Shown here piece by piece: positions 8,095-17,277 of a DNA stretch of 64,000 nucleotides. The stretch lies in NCBI RefSeq assembly GCF_001976065.1, contig NZ_MNAH01000012.1, positions 1 through 64,000 on the forward strand. Direction: 5' to 3'. Position 1 is the first letter of the stretch. Each line of letters starts with the position of its first letter. The position numbers and the translations under genes are program-made. The stretch is from Pseudomonas putida. Its GTDB lineage: Bacteria; Pseudomonadota; Gammaproteobacteria; Pseudomonadales; Pseudomonadaceae. The notes beneath the pieces were generated by a model that did no database searches, was not told the DNA's origin, and was given only the letters and a program-made list of their open reading frames with translations.

Positions 8095-9105
8095 TTATTC
8101 CTTGTGGTAAGCCGTCACGCGTGCGACTTCTTCTTTCGAGCCGAGGAACACCGCTACGCGCTGGTGCAGGCCTTCAGGCTGGATGTCGAGAATGCGCTGG
8201 TGGCCGTCGGTGGAGGCGCCGCCCGCCTGTTCCACCAGGAACGACATCGGGTTGGCTTCATACATCAGGCGCAGTTTGCCCGGCTTCGACGGCTCGCGGC
8301 TGTCGCGTGGGTACATGAACAAGCCACCACGGGTCAGGATGCGGTGCACATCGGCGACCATCGCGGCAACCCAACGCATGTTGTAGTTCTTTTTCAGCGG
8401 GCCTTCATCGCCTGCCAGCAATTCGCCGACGTAGCGCTGTACCGGGGCTTCCCAGTGACGCTGGTTGGACGCGTTGATGGCAAATTCCTGGGTGGCTTCA
8501 GGAATGGTGATGTTTTCGTGGGTCAGTACGAAACTGCCCATTTCACGGTCCAGGGTGAAACCTTTAACGCCGTCGCCCAGGGTCAGGATCAACATGGTCT
8601 GTGGACCGTAGATCGCATAACCGGCGGCCACTTGCTGGGTACCTGGCTGCAGGAAGGCCTTTTCGTTCAAAGGCTCGTTCTGGCTCAGGTATTCGTTCGG
8701 GCAACGCAGTACCGAGAAAATGGTGCCGACCGGGGCGTTGATGTCGATGTTCGAGGAACCGTCCAGCGGATCGAATACCAACAGGTACGCACCTTTCGGG
8801 TATTTGCCCGGGATCTGGTAGGCATTGTCCATTTCTTCGGACGCCATGCCGGCCAGGTGGCCGCCCCATTCGTTGGCTTCGAGCAGGATCTCGTTGGAGA
8901 TCACGTCGAGTTTCTTCTGCACTTCGCCCTGGACGTTTTCAGTGCCCATGCTGCCCAGAACGCCACCCAGGGCGCCTTTGGATACGGCGTGGTTGATCTC
9001 CTTGCAGGCACGCGCCACCACTTCGATCAGGAAGCGCAGATCGGCAGGAGTGTTGTTGCTGCGGGTCTGCTCAATCAAATAGCGACTCAAGGTAACGCGG
9101 GACAT
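8095..9105 (-). CDS. fbp: Fructose-1,6-bisphosphatase, class 1
   Basis: Hydrolyses fructose 1,6-bisphosphate to fructose 6-phosphate, the committed step of gluconeogenesis, in the cytoplasm with Mg2+. The 336 aa length is normal for class 1 enzymes. The metal-binding core [20 protein letters not shown] is at about residues 110-130, and the substrate-binding [11 protein letters not shown] and [20 protein letters not shown] regions follow near 240 and 275. An ATG at 9105 has GGAGCC upstream. In an organism that uses the Entner-Doudoroff route this enzyme supports growth on organic and amino acids. It leads a short unit with the DUF924 gene. Confidence 0.96.
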   Translation of the reverse strand: MSRVTLSRYLIEQTRSNNTPADLRFLIEVVARACKEINHAVSKGALGGVLGSMGTENVQGEVQKKLDVISNEILLEANEWGGHLAGMASEEMDNAYQIPGKYPKGAYLLVFDPLDGSSNIDINAPVGTIFSVLRCPNEYLSQNEPLNEKAFLQPGTQQVAAGYAIYGPQTMLILTLGDGVKGFTLDREMGSFVLTHENITIPEATQEFAINASNQRHWEAPVQRYVGELLAGDEGPLKKNYNMRWVAAMVADVHRILTRGGLFMYPRDSREPSKPGKLRLMYEANPMSFLVEQAGGASTDGHQRILDIQPEGLHQRVAVFLGSKEEVARVTAYHKE

Positions 9106-9274
9106 GGAAGGCTCCGGTGGAATGGGGGACTAAAAACCCGCGCAGTTTAACGCGAGTCGGGGCGCATTTCCTCCTATCAGACGTGATCGGCCGAAGAGAG
9201 TTCATGCGCGGGGTTCAGCGTAGTTCGAAAAGCAGTGGTCATATCGGCATTTAATCGACTGATCGACCGCATTC

Positions 9275-10639
9275 TCAGGTATCGGCTGGCGGCTGGCGCA
9301 GCAGACTGAACGCCATCGCCGCCAGAAACAAAACACTGAGCAGCAGTACCGCCCACAAGCCGAATTTCTTCCAGTTGGTGCCTCCCGATACCGACACGGT
9401 GGACTCCATCGGGGCAACCTGTTCCCCACCATCAACCGACGCCTGGCCCAATGTCGCCAGCTTCGCCGGGACGTAATCGGGAATCAATGTCGACAACGGC
9501 AGACTCGCCGCCTTGACCGTCGCATTACCCAGTGCCAGCGTATAGGGCCCGGCTCCGCGCGCCAGAAACACCAATTGCGTCGCACGCACGGCGAACTTCA
9601 CCGTTGGCGCCTCTGCGCCCAGGCCACCGCCGCGCTCATCCACCGTCAGTTTCAACTGCTGCACGGCCTGCCCCGGCAACTGCAATTCGTTCTGCACCAC
9701 GTCCTCGCCATTCTGGTTCAAGCGATAGAGCAAGCCACTGCTCAACGGTTGCCAAGGCAAGCTGCTGTCGCGACGACCGGACAGGATGACCGGCGCCAGG
9801 CTGTTGGCCTGACTCAACTCGATCTGCAAACGCTCGACGTTCAGCAACCTCGGCAGCTGCCAGGTGTACTCACCCGCCTTCGGGCTGCTGCCGGCCAATG
9901 CGTGGGACCAGACCAACGGCAGCGGCAGGCTGCGCACGCTTTGCAATTGCGCCGAGGTCAGGATCGGCGCCGATTGCGGCGTGTCCCACAGCAAACGCAG
10001 ATAGCGTGCCGACTGCCCCGGCAGGCTGACCTCATGCTGCTCGACCCGCTCATCGGCAAACGTCAGTCGCGCCAGTTGCCCCTCGCCCCAGGATTGCCAA
10101 TGCTGCAAATCGTCGCTGGCCTCGATGCTGAACCGCTGGAAGCCATCACGCTCACTGGTCCAGTCAAGAATCAGCTGTTGCAACGGCGCCTTGATGGCGC
10201 TGGCATCCAACAGCCAGCCACGTAACGCTTCTTCGCCCACCTCCAGCTCAGTGGAAGGCTGCACCTGGACCAGGGTGCCATTGGCGCTCGATTGCACCCG
10301 CACGCTCGGCGCATGCCCGGTGGCGTCCGCCGAGTCGTAGAGCGGGAACCATTTGACGTCAGTCAGCGTGCGGTTGTCGTCCGCTTGCGTGGATCCCTGT
10401 GACAGGGCATAGGCTTGCGGTTCGCCCGCGGCGTTGAATACGCGCACATCGCTGAGGTCGGCCTGGCGTGCGCTCAGTTGCACGGCCAGGGGCAGCTCCA
10501 GGCGATACCATGGACCTTCGCCACTCACGGACAATGGCACATGCGTGGCGAAGTCCGCCGGTGCTTCCTGGGCAGAGACAGTAATTGCCATGCCCATTGC
10601 AACGAGCCCCAACCAGACCAGGTTCAGCTTCTGACTCAA
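9275..10639 (-). CDS. DUF3999 family exported membrane-anchored protein
   Basis: A 454 aa protein of the DUF3999 family. It has a signal peptide (first about 22 residues, ending ITVSAQ), a long periplasmic part rich in beta structure (LPLAVQLSARQADLSDVRVFN; repeated galactose-binding-like segments are possible), and one C-terminal membrane helix (LWAVLLLSVLFLAAMAFSLL). I chose the TTG at 10639: its bases overlap the stop of the DUF2339 gene (TTGA) and AAGGAG sits 7 nt before it, which implies coupled translation of the two. The frame remains open far upstream, but that reading lies within the DUF2339 gene and carries no signal peptide. Function unknown. Confidence 0.85.
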   Translation of the reverse strand: MSQKLNLVWLGLVAMGMAITVSAQEAPADFATHVPLSVSGEGPWYRLELPLAVQLSARQADLSDVRVFNAAGEPQAYALSQGSTQADDNRTLTDVKWFPLYDSADATGHAPSVRVQSSANGTLVQVQPSTELEVGEEALRGWLLDASAIKAPLQQLILDWTSERDGFQRFSIEASDDLQHWQSWGEGQLARLTFADERVEQHEVSLPGQSARYLRLLWDTPQSAPILTSAQLQSVRSLPLPLVWSHALAGSSPKAGEYTWQLPRLLNVERLQIELSQANSLAPVILSGRRDSSLPWQPLSSGLLYRLNQNGEDVVQNELQLPGQAVQQLKLTVDERGGGLGAEAPTVKFAVRATQLVFLARGAGPYTLALGNATVKAASLPLSTLIPDYVPAKLATLGQASVDGGEQVAPMESTVSVSGGTNWKKFGLWAVLLLSVLFLAAMAFSLLRQPPADT

Positions 10640-13600
10640 GACGACACTCCTTCGGTAGGCGGCGCCGGTTTCTCGGCCTGTGCCATAGTTTCGACGCGCC
10701 TGGGTGGCAACGGGGCGAAATAGCCCACCACCAGCAGCAACACGCCAACGCCGATAAACGACACGATCCGCGCCAGCCCGCCACGGTTGCTCAGTTCCAC
10801 GAAGAACAGTTTCGCCACCACCACGCCGATCAGTGCCGCACCGATCAACCAGACTTCGCGGCGATGGCGCAAATGGCCACCGATCATCAAACCCAGGGCC
10901 ATCAAGGTCCAGACGATGGACAGGCCGGCCTGGACCAGCATCGATTCGAGCAACGCATCGAGCTCGAACGGCACATCGCCCCAATGGTGAGCCGCGCGCA
11001 TCACCAGTGCGGTGAAAAAGGCGAACAGCGAGACACCAGTAACCACTTGCGAAGCGTTTGCGGCGTAGTCCTTGCGGATCGCAAGTTGCGTCACGGCGCT
11101 ACGCGACCACACATAAACGCCGAACAACGCAAACAACAAACCCAATTCCAGCGGGTTGATCAGCGGCACGTAAGGCAGAGGCTCGGCGTTGCCGTCACTG
11201 ATGCCATTAGCCAGCCAGAACCAGCCGAGCATCAGCACCGCCAATGGCGCGGCGGCATACAAGCGGTATTCACGCGGATAGGCCAATACCGGCCAAGGCC
11301 AGGCGCGCGGGGACGCCATCAGCACCAGATATAGGCCCGGCAGAATCGCCCAACCCAACCAGCGCCAGGCGTTGTACTGCTCGGACAACAGCAACAGGCC
11401 GTAACGCAACTCCAGGGCCAGCACACCGATCAGCAGCCAGCAACCGAAAACATGCGCGGCACCCAGCGCGAGCGCTGGCAGCAGCGGCGCCAGACGGCGC
11501 AGAGAAATGAAATGCACCACGAACACCGCCGTCCACACCAGCCAACCGAAATGGGCCGCCGGGTGATACCGCGAGTGCCAGGCCGCCAGCAGCACTAGCG
11601 CAGCAGCGGGTGTCAGCGAGGTGCAGAGAAGCCCGAGCGACGGCCATTTCAGACGCAGTGCCAACACCGTCCACAACGCAACGCTCGCGGTCGCGACAGC
11701 CAGCAGCCATGTCGCTTGCAGCGGCAATGGCGCAAAGCGCAGCACTTCACCGAGCCAGGCCAGTGTCCACCAAGCCGCGCCCCACGCCAGCCATGCCTGA
11801 GACAAACGCGGCAAATTCAATCCATCGAGCGCCACAGTGGCGTTGCCGAGATGCAATCGCCAGGAGCCGACCAAAGCAGACAGTCCCAACACCAGCGGCG
11901 CCCAGAATCCACCATGGGCCAATGGCCGCAGCGCTTCAGCCGAGGGTGACCCGGCCACCAGGAACATCGCACCCGCCAGCAACTGCACGGCACAGGCGGT
12001 GACCAGGAACGTGCGCGATGGCAGGCGCAGTCCCACCAACAAGGTCGCTAATCCGGCCAATGCCCAACTCATCGTCGTGCCAGGGATCAAGAAGAACAGC
12101 GGTGCCAGCAGATACAGGAACCCAAGGCCGAGACAGGCGAGCACCGGCAATCCCTGGCGCTCCCAAGGCTTTATTTGCCCGGGCGGCGCATTACGCAACT
12201 GATAGAAACTGAACAGCAGTGCGCCGCCCAGTAGCAACGCACCCAGCGGAACGCCGCTGATCAGGCTGTTTTGCGCGCCACGCAACTCGCTGAGAAATGC
12301 CAGCGCCGCACCCAGTTGCAGCAGCAAGGCAAAGGCCCGGGCCACTGGCCGTTGCTGACGTAGGCCGAGCCAGCAGATCCCTGCACCTTCCACGGCCCAC
12401 GCGGCGCTCGTCCAGCGCGCATCGAGCCCCAACGGAATCGCCAGGCTGGTGAAGATTACGCCCAAGGCCAGACAGGTTTCCCCCAGCAACAACGCACGGC
12501 CATGCATCAGCAGTCGTGCCAGGCCCAGATAAATCACGCCCAAGGCCAACGCACTGAATGCGGCAGCGAATTCCAGGTGCTGAACCAGGGCGAACTGCAG
12601 CCCGAAGCCAACCAGCGGCGGTCCGAACAGCAGCGTGCCGTCGACGTAGTCACCCTTTCGCGCGGACCAGCGCAACAACGCCTCACGGCTGTCGTCCTGG
12701 GGTGCTTCGCTCGTTTGCAGCAATTTACGCCGGGCGAACAACAAGCCGATGGCCAGGTACATCACGAAAAACAGAACCAGGAACGGCTCGGTGCTCCACA
12801 GCAAATCCGGCGTGTAAGAGCGCAAGCCCCAGGCGACCCCGATACCGAAGGTGCCGGTAAAGCCGATGACATTCAGCAAGCGCCAGGCCTTGAACCAGGC
12901 GATGACGAAGATGCCAGCATTGAGCAAGGCGAAGTAGCTGAACAGCGCGACGTGGCTGCCGGCCCCCGTGGACGCCAGCAGGGGCGCGGCGAATCCGCCC
13001 AGCGCTGCGGCGGCAGCCAGGCCCAGTGCATCCTGGGAAATGGCGAGAATCGCCGAAAATACCGTCACCGCCACCAACAGGCCAAACGCCGCCGAGGGAT
13101 CGAGCAACGGATGCAGGCGCATGGCGGCAAATACCGTCAGGTACAACACGGCGATACCGGCGCCTTGCAGTATCAAGGCGTAATCGCTGTTACGTGTTCG
13201 CAGCCACCAGCCGAGGCCGAGCAGACCCAACGCCGCCGCCGCGACGCTGGCGTAGCGCAACTCGATCGGAACCACCATGCCCTCGGTGGCGTAACGCAGC
13301 AGGAAGGCCAGGCCAAGGAACAACAGCAGCACACCAACCCGCAGTACGGCATTACCGCCCAACAGCCACGCGCGTGCCGCGTTGACGGCGCGCTCGACGA
13401 GGTTCGATTCAGAGGGTTTGGCGGGCGTTGATTTCCAGGCGTCGAAGGGCTGTGCTGCCGCGACCGGTTCAAGTTCGGGCGGCAGCTCCCAGATCAGTTC
13501 CGGGATTTCGGCAGGGGTTTGCGCGACAACGATGTCAGGAACTGGACCGACTTCGCGGGCTTCAGGCGGCTTCACTCCAGCCTGTTCCAGCATGGCCAAG

Positions 13601-13797
13601 CGTTGCTCGACTGTTTGCAGCGCAAGCTGCGCCTGTTCAAGCAGACGGCGCTGCTCATCGGCCTGTGATCCCAGCCTGCCGATGCGAACAGCCTGCCCGA
13701 CTCCCAGCCCGAGCAGCGCGCCCAGCAACGCATCGCTGAACGACTCGTCGAGTGTCCAGCCCAGCACCAGGCCCACAAGCATGAACATCCATTGCAT
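10636..13797 (-). CDS. DUF2339 family polytopic membrane protein
   Basis: A very large inner-membrane protein, 1053 aa from the ATG at 13797 (AGGGAT upstream; a TTG seven codons earlier is possible). After an N-terminal hydrophobic segment and a coiled, charged stretch (about 35-85) and a Pro/Ala-rich linker, more than 20 hydrophobic helices run to residue about 1030. This is the DUF2339 architecture. It overlaps the start of the DUF3999 gene by 4 bp, and the two families are commonly found together, so they probably form one envelope complex. No catalytic motif was recognised. Confidence 0.87.
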   Translation of the reverse strand: MQWMFMLVGLVLGWTLDESFSDALLGALLGLGVGQAVRIGRLGSQADEQRRLLEQAQLALQTVEQRLAMLEQAGVKPPEAREVGPVPDIVVAQTPAEIPELIWELPPELEPVAAAQPFDAWKSTPAKPSESNLVERAVNAARAWLLGGNAVLRVGVLLLFLGLAFLLRYATEGMVVPIELRYASVAAAALGLLGLGWWLRTRNSDYALILQGAGIAVLYLTVFAAMRLHPLLDPSAAFGLLVAVTVFSAILAISQDALGLAAAAALGGFAAPLLASTGAGSHVALFSYFALLNAGIFVIAWFKAWRLLNVIGFTGTFGIGVAWGLRSYTPDLLWSTEPFLVLFFVMYLAIGLLFARRKLLQTSEAPQDDSREALLRWSARKGDYVDGTLLFGPPLVGFGLQFALVQHLEFAAAFSALALGVIYLGLARLLMHGRALLLGETCLALGVIFTSLAIPLGLDARWTSAAWAVEGAGICWLGLRQQRPVARAFALLLQLGAALAFLSELRGAQNSLISGVPLGALLLGGALLFSFYQLRNAPPGQIKPWERQGLPVLACLGLGFLYLLAPLFFLIPGTTMSWALAGLATLLVGLRLPSRTFLVTACAVQLLAGAMFLVAGSPSAEALRPLAHGGFWAPLVLGLSALVGSWRLHLGNATVALDGLNLPRLSQAWLAWGAAWWTLAWLGEVLRFAPLPLQATWLLAVATASVALWTVLALRLKWPSLGLLCTSLTPAAALVLLAAWHSRYHPAAHFGWLVWTAVFVVHFISLRRLAPLLPALALGAAHVFGCWLLIGVLALELRYGLLLLSEQYNAWRWLGWAILPGLYLVLMASPRAWPWPVLAYPREYRLYAAAPLAVLMLGWFWLANGISDGNAEPLPYVPLINPLELGLLFALFGVYVWSRSAVTQLAIRKDYAANASQVVTGVSLFAFFTALVMRAAHHWGDVPFELDALLESMLVQAGLSIVWTLMALGLMIGGHLRHRREVWLIGAALIGVVVAKLFFVELSNRGGLARIVSFIGVGVLLLVVGYFAPLPPRRVETMAQAEKPAPPTEGVSS

Positions 13798-13848
13798 GGT
13801 CGATATCCCTAAGCGCAATCCAGAAAGATTAGCGCAGCCAGCTCCAAA

Positions 13849-13905
13849 AAAGATCGCAGCCCCGGCAGCGCCTACCTGTAGGCGCTGCCGGAAGCTGCGA
13901 TCTTT
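13849..13905 (-). terminator. Palindromic repeat acting as glgP terminator
   Basis: AAAGATCGCAGC and GCTGCGATCTTT flank an inner GGCAGCGCCTAC / GTAGGCGCTGCC pairing, giving a long near-perfect hairpin. On the minus strand it is followed by a run of six T (13851-13846), so it reads as an intrinsic terminator 33 bp after the glgP stop. It belongs to the same repeat family as 652-727. Confidence 0.8.
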
Positions 13906-13937
13906 GCGGCCGCCAGTATATCGAACCGCTGGAAGCG

Positions 13938-16388
13938 TTACTCCAACGCCTTCCAGATTTCCGTGGCGTACTCGCGAATCGTCCGGTCAGACGAAAACCA
14001 GCCCATCCGCGAGGTATTCAACACCGCCGAGCGCCACCATTCCTCGGAATCGTGCCAATGGGCTTCGACGCGCATTTGCGCATTCCAGTACGAATCGAAA
14101 TCGGCGCAAACCAGGAAGCGGTCGTAGTCCACCAACGAATCGATCAGCCCTGTGTAACGAGACGGATCATCCGGCGAGAACACCCCGCCGCGAATGGCTT
14201 GCAGTACGTCATTGAGTCGATGGGACGCGGCAATGTCCGGTACTGCGCTGAACTCGTGATTCAGCTTGCGCGCTTCAACCTGCTGGGCGCTGAGACCAAA
14301 GATGAACATGTTCTCCACGCCGATGCGCTCGGACATCTCCACGTTGGCACCGTCCAGCGTGCCGATGGTCAATGCACCGTTGAGGCCGAATTTCATGTTG
14401 CTGGTGCCCGAGGCTTCAAAGCCGGCGGTGGAGATCTGCTCGGACAGATCCGCTGCCGGAATGATGCTCTCCGCCAGGCTGACGTTGTAGTTGGGCAGGA
14501 ACACGACTTTCAGCAACCCGCGTACGGTCGGGTCGTTGTTCACCACCCGGGCGATGTCGTTGGTCAGCTTGATGATCAGCTTGGCCTGGTGATAACTGGC
14601 CGCCGCCTTGCCGGCGAAGATCTTCACCCGTGGCACCCAGTCGATTTCAGGTTCCGCACGAATCGCCTGGTACAACGCCACGGTGTGCATCAGGTTGAGC
14701 AGTTGGCGCTTGTATTCGTGGATCCTCTTGACCTGCACGTCGAACATCGCCGCCGGGTTGACCGCCACCCCCAATCGCTCATGAATCAGGTAGGCCAGGG
14801 CTTTTTTGCTGTGCAGGCGCTGTTCAGCGAAGGCCTTGCGGAACGCCGGCTTGTCGGCGAACGGCTGCAGGTCGAGCAAGCGCTCCTCGGGCTTGTCCAG
14901 CAGGTCCGGGCCAAGAGCATCGACCAGCATCGAGGTCAGTTCCGGGTTGGCCTGGTACAGCCAGCGGCGGAACGTGATGCCGTTGGTCTTGTTGTTGATC
15001 CGTTGCGGATAGAGCTTGTGCAACTCGGAGAACACGGTCTTGCGCATCAATTGCGTGTGCAATCCGGATACGCCGTTGACACTGTGGGAGCCGAGGAACG
15101 CCAGGTTGCCCATACGCACGCGGCGGCCGTTGTCTTCTTCGATCAACGACACCGCGCGCAGCACATCGAAATCGTGGATGCCTTTGGCCCGCAGCGAGTC
15201 GATGTGCTGCGCGTTGATCAGGTAAATGATCTGCATGTGCCTTGGCAGCATGCGCTCCATCAAGCCCACCGGCCAGGTTTCCAGCGCCTCGGGCAGCAAG
15301 GTGTGGTTGGTGTAGGAAAGCGTGTCGACCGTGACCTGCCAAGCCGCATCCCATGCCACGTCGTAGACATCGACCAGTTGGCGCATCAACTCGGCCACGG
15401 CAATCGAGGGGTGGGTGTCGTTGAGCTGAATCGCCGCATGATCGCCCAGGGTCAGCACCGAGGTGTGCATGTTGCGATGGCGACGCAGCAAATCCTGCAG
15501 CGACGCGGCGACGAAGAAATATTCCTGGCGCAGCCGCAGTTCCTGGCCGGCCTCGGTGCTGTCTGCCGGGTAGAGTACCCGCGAGATAGATTCAGCCCGG
15601 GCCACCTCTGCTACCGCCCCCAAGTGATCACCGGCATTGAAGCGTTCCAGGTGCAAATCTTCCATGGCCCGTGCGCGCCACAATCGCAAGGTGTTCACAC
15701 TCGCCCCGCGCCAACCGACCACCGGCGTGTCGTAGGCAATGGCCCGTACGGTTTCCGCCGGGTGCCAGACCTGCTTGGACTTGCCGGCTTCATCGGTCAC
15801 GGTCTCGACACTGCCACCAAAGCCGATCGGGTAAACCACTTCCGGCCGCTCGAACTCCCAGGGGTTACCGAAATCCAGCCAGTGCTCGGTCTGCTCCTGT
15901 TGCCAGCCGTCGACGACGGCCTGACGGAACAAGCCGTGCTCGTAACGAATGCCGTAGCCGTGACCGGCGATACCCAGGGTCGACATGCTTTCCATGAAGC
16001 ACGCCGCCAGTCGCCCGAGACCGCCATTACCCAATGCGGCATCGGGCTCCAGCAAGCGGATGCGTTCAAGGTCGACGCCGAGTTCGGTCAGGGCTTCGCG
16101 CGCCACGTCGAGCAGGCCCAGATTGCTCAGGCTGTCGTAGAGCAGGCGGCCGATTAGAAATTCCAGGGAGAGGTAATAAACCCGCTTCTGTCCCTTGCGG
16201 TAGATCTGCCGAGTGTGGTCCATCCAGTGCTCGACCATGTGATCACGCGCGGCCAGGGCGATGGCTTCGAACCAGTCATGGTCGAAGGCGTGATCCGGGT
16301 CTTTGCCCACCGCGTAGGTGAGTTTGGTCAAGACGGCGTCGCGGAATGCGGCCACCTCTGCTTCGCGAACAAGTGGTTCTTGAGTCAT
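13938..16388 (-). CDS. glgP: Glycogen/starch/alpha-glucan phosphorylase
   Basis: Releases glucose 1-phosphate from the ends of glycogen or maltodextrins, using pyridoxal phosphate. The 816 aa length fits family GT35. The N-terminal half has RVYYLSLEFLIGRLL and NGGLGRLAACFMESM (about 70-135), and the C-terminal half the PLP site EASGTSNMKFGLNGALTIGT (about residue 660, Lys being the Schiff base) preceded by QVKRIHEYKRQ. It appears as a single gene here, with a GAGG ribosome site and a terminator hairpin; other glycogen genes are not in the window. Confidence 0.95.
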   Translation of the reverse strand: MTQEPLVREAEVAAFRDAVLTKLTYAVGKDPDHAFDHDWFEAIALAARDHMVEHWMDHTRQIYRKGQKRVYYLSLEFLIGRLLYDSLSNLGLLDVAREALTELGVDLERIRLLEPDAALGNGGLGRLAACFMESMSTLGIAGHGYGIRYEHGLFRQAVVDGWQQEQTEHWLDFGNPWEFERPEVVYPIGFGGSVETVTDEAGKSKQVWHPAETVRAIAYDTPVVGWRGASVNTLRLWRARAMEDLHLERFNAGDHLGAVAEVARAESISRVLYPADSTEAGQELRLRQEYFFVAASLQDLLRRHRNMHTSVLTLGDHAAIQLNDTHPSIAVAELMRQLVDVYDVAWDAAWQVTVDTLSYTNHTLLPEALETWPVGLMERMLPRHMQIIYLINAQHIDSLRAKGIHDFDVLRAVSLIEEDNGRRVRMGNLAFLGSHSVNGVSGLHTQLMRKTVFSELHKLYPQRINNKTNGITFRRWLYQANPELTSMLVDALGPDLLDKPEERLLDLQPFADKPAFRKAFAEQRLHSKKALAYLIHERLGVAVNPAAMFDVQVKRIHEYKRQLLNLMHTVALYQAIRAEPEIDWVPRVKIFAGKAAASYHQAKLIIKLTNDIARVVNNDPTVRGLLKVVFLPNYNVSLAESIIPAADLSEQISTAGFEASGTSNMKFGLNGALTIGTLDGANVEMSERIGVENMFIFGLSAQQVEARKLNHEFSAVPDIAASHRLNDVLQAIRGGVFSPDDPSRYTGLIDSLVDYDRFLVCADFDSYWNAQMRVEAHWHDSEEWWRSAVLNTSRMGWFSSDRTIREYATEIWKALE

Positions 16389-16645
16389 CGATAGGACCTC
16401 GAGCGAGCTTGGAGTTGTCTGAGACTAGACGGTCTGACAGACGGTATAGACTCTGGTTCGGCGGTTTTTCCTGTTAATGCGCGTCAAGCCGGCAATACAT
16501 TGTCGTGTACCCGAATCAATGCAGGGGCCGTGCCGGATTAGTGGTGTTGCCGGGTGCCTGCGAAAAAAAACTGGCGAAAGGTTGTTCAAAAATCCACCAG
16601 TCCCGGTATGATCGCGCGCCCTGATGCACACGCTGGTAACAACCG

Positions 16646-17083
16646 ATGATGAAGCCCAACCTGATCGCCGCCGCGGAGATCGACCGACTCGATACCTGGG
16701 CCAAGTACTCTGCCCCAATGTGCGGCTCCTGCCTATCGAGCTGTTGCACCCTGCCGGTCGAGGTCAAGATCAAGGACCTGATCCGCATCGGCATCGTCGA
16801 TGAATTCGAACGCGGCGACCCGCCAAAGAACATCGCCAAGCGCCTGCAAAAGGAAGGGATCGTCGAGCGCTATAACCAGAAGTCCGAGATCTTCACCCTC
16901 CAGCGCATGAGCAACAACGATTGCCTGTACCTGGATCGTAAGAGCCGTCTGTGCACTATTTATGAAAAGCGCCCGGATACCTGCCGCAATCACCCGAAAA
17001 TCGGCCCGCGGCCGGGGTATTGCGCTTATAAGCCGAAAGAAGTGGTGCGCGAAACCAATTCGCGGTCGATTGAGCGGTTCTGA
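16646..17083 (+). CDS. YkgJ family cysteine-cluster protein
   Basis: A 145 aa cytoplasmic protein with the cysteine pattern of the YkgJ/Fli(CxxCxxxCC) family: CGSCLSSCC near residue 26, then CLYL, CTIYEKRPDTCRNHP and a final C near 128. The conserved cysteines are predicted to bind a zinc or iron-sulphur cluster. Function is not established. It is monocistronic and divergent from glgP; the start is at two adjacent ATG codons (16646, 16649) without a strong ribosome site. A palindromic repeat and the typA terminator follow it. Confidence 0.85.
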   Translation: MMKPNLIAAAEIDRLDTWAKYSAPMCGSCLSSCCTLPVEVKIKDLIRIGIVDEFERGDPPKNIAKRLQKEGIVERYNQKSEIFTLQRMSNNDCLYLDRKSRLCTIYEKRPDTCRNHPKIGPRPGYCAYKPKEVVRETNSRSIERF

Positions 17084-17116
17084 TATTTCCTGATTCTGCG
17101 GCGGCTGTCCGGCCGC

Positions 17117-17186
17117 CTTCGCTGGCAAGCCAGCGCCTACAGTGGCGACAACTCAAAACCCTGTAGGAGCTGGCTTGCCAGCGAAG
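17117..17186. repeat. Palindromic repeat (CTTCGCTGGCAAGCCAGCGCCTACAG type)
   Basis: CTTCGCTGGCAAGCCAGC at the left is matched at the right by CTGGCTTGCCAGCGAAG, with CCTACAG / CTGTAGG inside. It lies between the convergent ykgJ-like and typA genes. Confidence 0.85.
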
Positions 17187-17222
17187 AGGCCGGCACAAAC
17201 AGCAAATAAATCGCAGACAAAT

Positions 17223-17258
17223 AAAAACGCCCCCGGTCTCTCGACCGGGGGCGTTTTT
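17223..17258. terminator. Bidirectional intrinsic terminator (typA end)
   Basis: A 16 bp perfect stem, AAAAACGCCCCCGGTC with its complement, closes a TCTC loop. The A-run on one side and T-run on the other make it work on both strands; it is 19 bp past the typA stop. Confidence 0.93.
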
Positions 17259-17277
17259 GTTCAGCTTCGGCTAAATC

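Noticed and set aside
14052-16157. 700-codon plus-strand frame opposite glgP
   Set aside because: Antisense to a complete, clearly conserved glgP; composition follows the codon bias of the real strand.
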